A stretch of 64,000 bases of DNA from Mucilaginibacter sp. cycad4 (lineage in GTDB: Bacteria; Bacteroidota; Bacteroidia; Sphingobacteriales; Sphingobacteriaceae), in contig NZ_CP139559.1 of the NCBI RefSeq assembly GCF_034263275.1, positions 4,402,001 to 4,466,000 of the forward strand. Reading direction: 5' to 3'. Below the pieces are notes generated by a model. The model saw only the letters and a list, made by a program, of their open reading frames with translations. It did not search any database and was not told the DNA's origin. Shown one piece after another: positions 18,164 through 24,998 of this stretch (position 1 is the stretch's first letter; the number at the start of each line of letters is the position of its first letter). A program made the translations under genes and the position numbers.

Positions 18164-18928
18164 CTATCTTACTTTAAATTTTGATAAAACCTCAAATGCA
18201 AATGCGCTTGCATTTTGTGCGGCAAATTCTTGAAAACCCTGTGCATCTGTCGCTGATTTTTTACTTAACAAGTCTGAAATGCCCCTAACAATTAGAAATT
18301 GTAAATCTCCATTTGCGTGGCAAGCTTCAAAAAAGCCGCTGCCCTCCATTTCTACGGCGACTGCATCGTTATAATGGGTTTTTATTAGCTTATATACATC
18401 CGATCTGGTGGCAGCAACTACTTTTTCACCAGCGGCTATTGGTTTTGCTATAATTTTTATGTCTTTCGCTTGATCTGCAACCGGAAGTCTGGCTTTCCAA
18501 TCATCTCTACGTGCTTCGGCTTTAGCCCGTTCAAATATTATATAAGAAGATTTTCCAACATCGGGCCTGGTTTGTATCCCCTTTGCAGTAATCTTACCGC
18601 TTTCGTAACCATACGCTTTTTCTGCAGCCACAACATCTCCTAGCCGCAAATCTTTTATTCCACCGGCAATACCAACAAATAAAATTACTTCGGGATCAAA
18701 ATATGTAATCGCTCTCTCCGCTTCCATTGCGCAAGAGTAGTTTCCGGCACCGATTTCCGCAATGCCTATTTGCCAGTTATGATACAGCCCAGTAAAGATG
18801 CCTTTTTCATAAACGTTACCTTTGGGATGAACAAGTTCTTCAAGATTTGTCATATGTGCTCTAACAGCCTTATATTCGAGAGGAATAGCAGTTAAGATTA
18901 CGGCACGAGGGATCGAAGAGTCTTTCAA
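18164..18928 (-). CDS. Nucleoside phosphorylase-superfamily protein (MTA/SAH nucleosidase-like)
   Basis: A 254-residue single-domain member of the PNP/UDP phosphorylase family. Visible motifs are the phosphate/ribose-site loop FVGIAGGIKDLRLGDVV (84-100), the nucleoside-binding VEMEGSGFFEA (192-202) with its conserved Glu pair, and VRGISD (214-219), where Asp219 would protonate the base. Housekeeping MTA/SAH nucleosidases are about 230 residues and stand alone. Here the gene leads an operon with a ParB-like protein, an SNF2 motor and an adenine methyltransferase, so it may either recycle S-adenosylhomocysteine made by the methyltransferase or act as a nucleotide-depleting effector, as such domains do in some defence proteins. 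The choice cannot be made from sequence. Confidence 0.88.
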   Translation of the reverse strand: MKDSSIPRAVILTAIPLEYKAVRAHMTNLEELVHPKGNVYEKGIFTGLYHNWQIGIAEIGAGNYSCAMEAERAITYFDPEVILFVGIAGGIKDLRLGDVVAAEKAYGYESGKITAKGIQTRPDVGKSSYIIFERAKAEARRDDWKARLPVADQAKDIKIIAKPIAAGEKVVAATRSDVYKLIKTHYNDAVAVEMEGSGFFEACHANGDLQFLIVRGISDLLSKKSATDAQGFQEFAAQNASAFAFEVLSKFKVR

Positions 18929-18992
18929 CTGTAATATGGCTTATAAAAGATGAAATTACAAAATATATTAAATTCGTCCTTGTTTTTTGATA

Positions 18993-19031
18993 TTCAATAC
19001 AATATAAATGGAATATTTATATTGTATTGAA
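18993..19031. promoter_or_regulatory. Perfect 17-bp inverted repeat between divergent cargo genes
   Basis: The arms TTCAATACAATATAAAT (18993-19009) and ATTTATATTGTATTGAA (19015-19031) match without error around a 5-base loop. The repeat lies 64 bases before the phosphorylase-like gene and 26 bases before the DUF4365-type gene, in the shared divergent promoter region. It has no T tract on either side that would make it a terminator. An operator controlling both transcripts is the simplest reading. Confidence 0.6.
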
Positions 19032-19057
19032 GGCGCGCTAACTTTTAGAAATGCATA

Positions 19058-20146
19058 ATGACAACAAAGAGAAGTCAAAATAAAGTAGTTGAAAAGCTCG
19101 GGGTACGTTATGTTCAAACTATTATTGAAAACAATAATTGCATTTATCAGCCAATAAGCGGTGAAAATGACCAGGGAAATGACTGCTATATTGAATTTAT
19201 CGATAATAATATAGCAACAAGCTTTTGTTTATTTGCACAGATAAAAAGCGGTAAAAGCTATAAGAATAAATCAGGCTATAAGATTCCTACCGATTCAAGT
19301 CATTTGCATTATTGGAGAAACCATATTTTGCCAATTGCTGGAATAGTTTATGATGTCGATTTAGAAAAAGCGTATTGGATTAACATATCGGAATATCTTA
19401 AAACACATTCGGAGGCAATGTCGGGTAAATCTCATAATATCCGTGTTGATACAAGCAATGAATTTAGCGCCGAAACATTTCATCTTTTTAAAGAACACTT
19501 CGTTCAATATAGCCAGGAGTATAAGAACTATGAAAATTTTGGCAGAAGCTTGGAGGCCTTTTCCAATGTGAACCAACCGAATGAATGTTACACTGGGTTA
19601 AAGTCATTATTCGCAAATCACCGGGAAAGAGCGGCTGCGTGGTATTATATCATATTAAACGTGGGAAATGTTACGGAAAAAGGCATACTGGGAAATATTC
19701 TTGGAATGCTTAGTAATTATCTTAACAATTCTACTGTTTTTTGGAGGTCAGAAGATTATGCGCATTATCAACTGTCGACGACCAGCTTCACAGTTTCAGA
19801 TTATATTAAACAACTATTCCCAGTGAATGCGGTGAAAGAATCGCTAAAATTTTTAAAAGATGGGATAATACAAGGATCGTTTCCTTACCTTGTATTCTTA
19901 GTGTTAAATGAAGTAAATGATATTCACAATATTGTATATAAATTCACTCAGGACCAAACGCTCACAACGGATGAAAGGAATAGTTTATTCTGGGTTTTTA
20001 TTCACTTTGCGCAACATCGATCAAACGAACTGACAATATCTGCTATAGACGATTATTTAAGAACCTATCCCGACAATGATGAAAGGGACTTATTTGAAGG
20101 TATTAGGGAGACAATACTAACTGAAGGATTTATCCAAACAGGGTAA
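19058..20146 (+). CDS. DUF4365-type protein, nuclease-like N-terminus
   Basis: A 362-residue protein whose first 150 residues match the DUF4365 pattern: GENDQGNDCYIEF (35-47), then LFAQIKSGKSY (58-68) and the HYWRNHILPIAGIVYD block. The spacing Asp42...Gln61-x-Lys63 fits a PD-(D/E)xK-like nuclease core, so cleavage of DNA is plausible but not proven. The C-terminal half (from about 170) is helical and unassigned, with a possible repeat-like architecture (YYIILNV, YLVFLVLNEV). It is transcribed away from the four-gene operon and is followed 9 bases later by the DUF6236-type gene, forming its own operon. DUF4365 proteins occur often in defence islands. Confidence 0.8.
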   Translation: MTTKRSQNKVVEKLGVRYVQTIIENNNCIYQPISGENDQGNDCYIEFIDNNIATSFCLFAQIKSGKSYKNKSGYKIPTDSSHLHYWRNHILPIAGIVYDVDLEKAYWINISEYLKTHSEAMSGKSHNIRVDTSNEFSAETFHLFKEHFVQYSQEYKNYENFGRSLEAFSNVNQPNECYTGLKSLFANHRERAAAWYYIILNVGNVTEKGILGNILGMLSNYLNNSTVFWRSEDYAHYQLSTTSFTVSDYIKQLFPVNAVKESLKFLKDGIIQGSFPYLVFLVLNEVNDIHNIVYKFTQDQTLTTDERNSLFWVFIHFAQHRSNELTISAIDDYLRTYPDNDERDLFEGIRETILTEGFIQTG

Positions 20147-20155
20147 TAAAATACG

Positions 20156-21298
20156 ATGAACAGAACAATACTATATTACCCGACCATTGACATACCTAAT
20201 AAATCATAGTTACGTCATGCCTTATTATATTATGATGAAGTTAGTTCAATCGTTCCTCAAAGTTGGGACAATAACTTTCTAATTGAATTATCCCCGGATA
20301 TTCACTACTTGATGGATGAGGAACAATTTAGGCCAATGAAGCCTGAAGATTTAATTTTCAACGGAAGAAACGGAGATGCTTTTAATCAGTTCAGGGAAGA
20401 ATTTACTTCAATAATCTTGGAACCCGGCTATCGAAATTTTATCGATAGAAGACCCGTTGCCAATTTCAGCATCCATAGAAATAAGATTGAACATAATTTA
20501 ACGGCAAGAGTTCATAGAAATAAGGTCGAGTATAATTTCCCCGCAAGAATCCATAGAAATAAAACAACTGATTCGATTTTCGATTTATTACAAGATCAGG
20601 GGCTGGCATTGCAGAACGATAATGATGAATGGCTGATGTTTGAAGAAAAAACAGCAATGTTATATATGTCATTGTTAGCGAAATATTTAGCAGATATCGA
20701 TGGCGATCAAACTTCAATAGGCACTGATCTGGTCAACTATGAGAAGTTAAATTTCAAAAGGGTAAATGAGGGTGTGGGATTTCCGGTGGTTAGCCTTAAC
20801 TTGAATAAAGTTTTGCCTTCACCCAGAGCAAATGTCCCCCTTGAGAAAATAATAGACTTTAAAAGAAGGCGTGGCGATAATTTAAGGCATTTTAAAAGGA
20901 TGTTATCAGAATTTCAGGTTAGAATTGCAAACACGGAATCACAAGCTGAATTTAAAGAAATAGCTATCAATTTTAAAGAAACCCTGACAAATGGTTTAAA
21001 CGATTTAACCGCTGTAATATCAGAATCGCGTATCGAAACTGCCTACAAAAATCTCAAATCATTGATAAGTATAAAGTCTCCAACCACTTGGCTAACCGCG
21101 GGTGCTGCATTAAACGCAAGATATAACTTAGCTAATATTCCGCTTAATTGGGAAGCATTTAGCATAGGTGCAATGGGTGCAATAGAAATTGCCGGCTGTT
21201 ATATAGAGGCGCGAAACAGAGAACGGGCAAGGTTAAGAGAATCGCCGTTTTCGTACTTATATCACGCAAACAAATATGGTATTATAGCAAAGCCTTAG
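20156..21298 (+). pseudogene. DUF6236-type gene interrupted by one in-frame amber codon
   Basis: The obvious frame from ATG 20309 gives 329 residues, but the same frame reads upstream to ATG 20156 (MNRTILYYPTIDIPNKS), with a single TAG at 20207-20209, followed by LRHALLYYDEVSSIVP. That is the N-terminal signature of DUF6236 proteins, in which the stop occupies the place of a conserved Trp, so one TGG-to-TAG change explains it. The C-terminus (SPFSYLYHANKYGII) also fits the family. Upstream spacing of 9 bases from the DUF4365 stop supports 20156 as the original start. It may be a fresh pseudogene, a sequencing error, a read-through product, or a shortened protein from 20309. Function of the family is unknown to me. 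The last 4 bases overlap the convergent SIR2-like gene. Confidence 0.8.
20471..20563 (+). repeat. 39-bp in-frame tandem repeat inside the DUF6236-type gene
   Basis: Units at 20471-20509 and 20510-20548 and a partial third from 20549 encode IHRNKIEHNLTAR, VHRNKVEYNFPAR and IHRNK. The two full units differ at several third positions, so the duplication is not brand new. The segment is basic and would add a 13-residue periodic insert to the protein. Confidence 0.8.
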
Positions 21299-22377
21299 GA
21301 TTTTCTGAAGAAACCCTTTTGGTTAATTTTGTGGTTAATCTCTTCTTTAACTAACGGATCTATCCAATCGTGCATTTCTTCTAAAGTCTTGAAATCTGGG
21401 AAAGGATTATGAGATATAGGATCATTCATCAAAGTGCCTGATGCAAGCGCTTCACAGCTTCTTCGTGGATGCCACCATAGATTTGAATCCTTAAAATCAT
21501 TCATAATGCTGTAATGGTGACTATACAGAAAATCGTTCCATTTTTCTTCGACAATCTCCTCAGGGCTTATGTCGATAATATCGAGTTCGGAAAATACTCT
21601 TGAACGATTGGATTTCAGCGCCTCAAGCATTACTTGTCTAGCATCTATGTCGGTTACAGGAGCACTGTATCCAAATATTGTAATGTAATAGGCGATCCTA
21701 AAAGTCTGTTTTAATGCCGTCCATTCCTTCCGAATAGAAGCGTTAGCCGAATAGTTTTTCTGTCCCACCGGGTACAGTAAGGGCATTTTGCTGAAAGGCT
21801 TATTACAACGGTGACATATCCTATTATAATAATTTCCTGAAATTTTGCAGTTTTTACAAATACCGACGGCAACATTGCCGTGCAGAAATAGCAGTTGGGG
21901 AACATGTTGACCAAACCGTTTATGTCTTAGGTAACTTTGAAGTAGCAAGGGGTCCCAGTTGAAGGTGGCAATGACATCTTTTTCACGCAGTGACAAGATC
22001 AAGTAGTCGTATAAATTAGGCTCATCCCCAATTTTTAAATCCAGAAAGTATTGATGTACGGCATCGTCAACCTTTTCCCTCAAAATGGTATCTCCGGATG
22101 TGTGGTAAAGTGTGCTGTACAGTAATTCAAAATCATCTATTAAGTGCGCATATTTTGGACTAAGCATATCAGTTAAGCCTAGGTCTCTCGCGAGCGTTCT
22201 CATCACTGGCAATTTTCTTCCATTTCTATCGCCTTCGAGGAAAGCAGCGCAACTAGCTCCTGCTCCAAGAATCACAAGGTGAGGATTGCGAATAACACCG
22301 TTTCTGAAATCTGGTATTACATCTTTTTTTATAGTCATCAGTTTCAAGCTATTTTTTAGAGAGGTTATTCTTGCCAA
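21295..22377 (-). CDS. SIR2-like NAD-dependent enzyme with a zinc ribbon
   Basis: A 360-residue protein with the sirtuin Rossmann core: VILGAGASCAA (GAGAS at 38-42) for NAD, TFNWDPLL (Asn140, Asp142), LFLHGN (His166, the sirtuin general base position) and FGYSAPVTD (235-243). A four-cysteine ribbon CKNC...CHRC lies at 174-191, as in canonical deacetylases. Stand-alone SIR2-like proteins in defence islands often hydrolyse NAD. The retained His and zinc ribbon leave both deacylase and NADase activity possible. The frame may begin at the internal Met14 (MTIKKD, 22338). It converges with the DUF6236-type gene with a 4-base overlap of the 3' ends, so it is a separate transcript in the same cargo block. 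Confidence 0.85.
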   Translation of the reverse strand: MARITSLKNSLKLMTIKKDVIPDFRNGVIRNPHLVILGAGASCAAFLEGDRNGRKLPVMRTLARDLGLTDMLSPKYAHLIDDFELLYSTLYHTSGDTILREKVDDAVHQYFLDLKIGDEPNLYDYLILSLREKDVIATFNWDPLLLQSYLRHKRFGQHVPQLLFLHGNVAVGICKNCKISGNYYNRICHRCNKPFSKMPLLYPVGQKNYSANASIRKEWTALKQTFRIAYYITIFGYSAPVTDIDARQVMLEALKSNRSRVFSELDIIDISPEEIVEEKWNDFLYSHHYSIMNDFKDSNLWWHPRRSCEALASGTLMNDPISHNPFPDFKTLEEMHDWIDPLVKEEINHKINQKGFFRKS

Positions 22378-23156
22378 ATGTTATAGCTCGGTAGTCATAA
22401 AGTAAGCCTAACATTCTAATCTAACAGAAACTATTTAATCCTTATGTTACTTGCTACTTTTCTTTACCAAATAAAGCAGTTCGGACCTTTCAACTAAATA
22501 TATGTTTATTGAGCTAATTTAAGAACTGAAATGCGATAGGTCAACAACATCAACCGTCGACATCATAACAGGGTTTATGCCCTTTAGCAAATCAATAAAC
22601 GATAACTGAACATTATCAATGTCAAAAAGAAGCATCACTCCCTTATAGCGAGGTTCTCATTCAGTTACACTTCGACTCAGCCAAACAAACAAAGAAATAT
22701 TTTTACGCTGTATCATCTGATCTTAGATTTTGCATCGCTAATCAAATAAATGTATTGTTCAGCACTTTCGTACGGCGTGTTGAAATTTACTGCCATTAAT
22801 ATTTTCCTCGTTAGGTCGATTCTCTAAAAACTAACCTAGATTATATTTCTCATAATTTTTCCATTGGTGATTAAATATTTTTTTCTCATTAAGAATGTCT
22901 TCAAGTTTGTCATTTTTTCAAATAATCGAACTAATTGATTGTTTGGATGGAGATTCTGATGAACCGGACCACCTGATTCCGGGGCAAGCTAAAAACTACA
23001 ATTGCACATCTCGAGGCGATTTACTAGGTTCATCTCCTGACTTGAGCTAGTGAAGAAAGATATTGTTATTATTATTCCGCAAGTCACGAATGACTTGCGA
23101 ATCACTACTATCCTTCTTATCCACATTTGCATTTCATTTAATAAGAAGGCCAGTAT
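22378..23156. other. Non-coding or decayed stretch before the recombinase
   Basis: About 780 AT-rich bases without a supportable gene; short frames on both strands have no domain. The notable item is a perfect hairpin at 23078-23099, listed separately. The stretch probably includes the promoter of the small ORF and recombinase, and perhaps remnants of older insertions. Confidence 0.4.
23078..23099. promoter_or_regulatory. Perfect hairpin upstream of the recombinase operon
   Basis: The arms CGCAAGTCA (23078-23086) and TGACTTGCG (23091-23099) flank the tetraloop CGAA. It lies 57 bases before the small ORF that leads the recombinase operon. No T tract follows on the plus strand. It could be an operator or a leader hairpin limiting recombinase expression. 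Confidence 0.45.
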
Positions 23157-23315
23157 ATGAACCCATTTAGTGAAGATAAGCGAAGTTTGAATACTCAAAT
23201 GGTTATAGAATATTTCGATAAAAGGGGCATCAAACTATCAGAAAAAGATGCGCAACAATACTTGGATTTGCTATATTTTTTAGCTAAATTGATTGTTCAG
23301 CAGAACTTTTTATAA
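23157..23315 (+). CDS. 52-residue protein translationally coupled to the recombinase
   Basis: This short frame (MNPFSEDKRSLNTQMVIEYF...LIVQQNFL) ends in TAATG, where the stop codon shares its last base with the recombinase start at 23315. The composition is that of a folded helical protein (FDKRGIKLSEKDAQQYLDLLYFLAKLIVQ). The coupling argues strongly that it is translated. I do not know its function; a small partner or expression control element of the recombinase is a reasonable guess. Confidence 0.7.
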   Translation: MNPFSEDKRSLNTQMVIEYFDKRGIKLSEKDAQQYLDLLYFLAKLIVQQNFL

Positions 23316-24871
23316 TGAAAATAGCAGATTTATACATCCGTGTGAGTACCGATGAGCAAGCGGATAAGGGATATTCACAACGTAGCCAGGAAGAAGTGCT
23401 CAAACGATATTGCGAACAAAACCAGATCGGTGTGCGCAAAGTGATTTTTGAGGATCATTCAGCAAAAACCTTTTTAAGACCTGAATGGCAAAAGCTGTTG
23501 GTCAACTTAAAACAATACAAAAAACAGGTCAATTTAATCCTCTTTACTAAATGGGACAGGTTTAGCCGAAATGCTCCTGATGCCTATCAGATGATTAATT
23601 TACTAAAGTCTTTGGATGTCGAACCACAGGCTATAGAACAACCATTAGATATGTCTGTGCCTGAAAATAAGATGATGCTGGCTATTTATTTGACAGCACC
23701 TGAAATTGAAAATGACAGACGAGCACTTAATACTTTTTACGGCTTGAGAAGGGCCAGGAAAGAAGGCCGCTGGACTTCACTGGCACCAGTGGGCTATATC
23801 AACCGATCTACACCGGATGGAAAGAAATACATCGCTCCCGATGATCAACAGGCGAAGATCATGAAATGGGCACTGAATGAAATCTCTTTGGCAAAGTATA
23901 ATACGGAGCAAATTTTTAAAAGAGCGAAAGAAATGGGGCTTAGGTGTAATAAAAACCGTTTTTTAGTCGCCATTCGTAATCCTGTTTATTGCGGGAAAAT
24001 ATTCATCGAAAAATACAAAGACGAAGAAAGCCACACGGTCAAAGGCTTACACGAGGCTTTAATTTCTGAGTCTATGTATTATCAAATCCAGGAGATATTA
24101 GACGGTAAAAAGCGAAAATCCCGAACGACCATTATGTCGCCAAAAATGCTCCCGCTAAAGGGCTTTTTGCATTGCAACCATTGTTCACGTGTATTGTGCG
24201 GGAGTGCATCGAAAGGGAGGAACAGTTATTACTACTACTATCATTGTTCGTCAGCTTGTGGCTACCGTAAAAAGGCTGATGAAGTAAATACGGCTTTCGT
24301 AAATGAGTTAAGACAGTATGTATTAAACAGTGAATCCAAAGATTTTTTCAAGGCAGCAATCATGGACGCTTACATTGATGCAACAAAAAACGAAACTGCG
24401 GGAAAAACAGATTGCATTTTAGAGATCACCGCCTTAAACAATCGCATTACCAAAGCCAGGGAACTTCTTTTAATGGGTGATATTGATAGTGCGGACTATA
24501 AGATTATCAAGAATGAAAGCGAGCATAAAATAGCCATCTTAGAAGCAAAGCTTGCTGAAATTCCCATTGCAGCGCTAAGTCTGGCAGAGGTAGAAATGCT
24601 ATTGGACAGCGCAATCACTAAATTAGCACGACTTGACGTAATCTACTGTAATTCAGACACTAAAATCCAGAGAGAGATAATTGGTTCGATGTATCCCGAA
24701 AAATTCACTTTTGAAGACCTGCAACATCGAACCGCTAAAGTTGACTTTTTATTCCAACTTATCTATCAGATTAACAGCAAATTATGTGTAAAAAAAAGAG
24801 GGCAAGCAACCGTTTTACCGTGCTTGCCCATTGTGGCTCCTGAGGCTGGGCTCGAACCAGCGACCCTCTGA
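23315..24871 (+). CDS. Large serine recombinase (integrase of the element)
   Basis: A site-specific recombinase that would integrate and excise the element. The resolvase catalytic domain (1-150) has YIRVSTDEQ with Ser11 as nucleophile. The recombinase domain (about 160-260) precedes a zinc ribbon (HCNHC...CSSACGYRKK, about 285-315) and a coiled-coil region (about 370-420). After about residue 495 the frame runs through the tRNA-Asn terminator and 38 bases into the antisense of the tRNA, giving the tail VAPEAGLEPATL, which is translated tRNA sequence and not a conserved domain. The native C-terminus was therefore set by the integration site. It is coupled to the 52-residue ORF upstream. Confidence 0.93.
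   Translation: MKIADLYIRVSTDEQADKGYSQRSQEEVLKRYCEQNQIGVRKVIFEDHSAKTFLRPEWQKLLVNLKQYKKQVNLILFTKWDRFSRNAPDAYQMINLLKSLDVEPQAIEQPLDMSVPENKMMLAIYLTAPEIENDRRALNTFYGLRRARKEGRWTSLAPVGYINRSTPDGKKYIAPDDQQAKIMKWALNEISLAKYNTEQIFKRAKEMGLRCNKNRFLVAIRNPVYCGKIFIEKYKDEESHTVKGLHEALISESMYYQIQEILDGKKRKSRTTIMSPKMLPLKGFLHCNHCSRVLCGSASKGRNSYYYYYHCSSACGYRKKADEVNTAFVNELRQYVLNSESKDFFKAAIMDAYIDATKNETAGKTDCILEITALNNRITKARELLLMGDIDSADYKIIKNESEHKIAILEAKLAEIPIAALSLAEVEMLLDSAITKLARLDVIYCNSDTKIQREIIGSMYPEKFTFEDLQHRTAKVDFLFQLIYQINSKLCVKKRGQATVLPCLPIVAPEAGLEPATL
24790..24829 (-). terminator. Intrinsic terminator of tRNA-Asn copy 1
   Basis: The arms GGGCAAGCA (24800-24808) and TGCTTGCCC (24821-24829) pair perfectly, and the stem can be extended with CGG/CCG. 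On the minus strand it is followed by TC and a run of T. It lies 4 bases past the tRNA CCA end and within the apparent 3' end of the recombinase frame. Confidence 0.8.
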
Positions 24872-24910
24872 TTAACAGTCAGATGCTCTAACCGGCTGAG
24901 CTACTCAGGA
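24834..24910 (-). tRNA. trnN: tRNA-Asn (anticodon GTT), copy 1
   Basis: On the minus strand the gene begins TCCTGAGTAGCTCAG and ends with an encoded CCA. The acceptor stem pairs TCCTGAG with CTCAGGA, the D arm GCTCAGCCGGTTAGAGC is standard, the anticodon loop is CTGTTAA with GTT, and the T arm contains GGTTCGA. Length is 74 bases plus CCA. The serine recombinase sits against its 3' end, so this is the attachment target of the mobilizable element. Confidence 0.97.
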
Positions 24911-24932
24911 ATCTAATCCGGTTTGGAGTTTG

Positions 24933-24963
24933 CAAAAGTATAATTTTCATTGATATTTCACAA
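24933..24963 (-). promoter_or_regulatory. Promoter of tRNA-Asn copy 1
   Basis: On the minus strand a -7 box TACTTTTG (24933-24940) matches the Bacteroidota TAnnTTTG consensus and a TTGTG (24959-24963) stands 18 bases upstream at the -33 position. The same two boxes with identical spacing precede the second tRNA-Asn copy. Confidence 0.7.
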
Positions 24964-24998
24964 TTTTATTAAGCTTCTTATATCCTGCTGTTCAGGGC

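Larger units (their letters stand above)
24581..24910 (-). repeat. Recombinase-tail/tRNA-Asn junction repeat, copy A
   Basis: This stretch (recombinase 3' end, terminator and tRNA-Asn) recurs at 38176-38504 with high identity over about 330 bases and, in degraded form, at 33581-33765. The tRNA parts of copies A and C are identical in sequence, whereas the recombinase tail parts have drifted, mostly at silent positions. Copy A belongs to the intact recombinase. Confidence 0.85.

Noticed and set aside
22640..23100. Possible CRISPR or regularly spaced repeat in the AT-rich gap
   Set aside because: Only one isolated hairpin is present and no repeat-spacer pattern is seen here or elsewhere in the window.
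24834..24871. Recombinase C-terminal tail PEAGLEPATL as a conserved protein motif
   Set aside because: It is the translation of the tRNA-Asn antisense strand; the tRNA accounts for every base.
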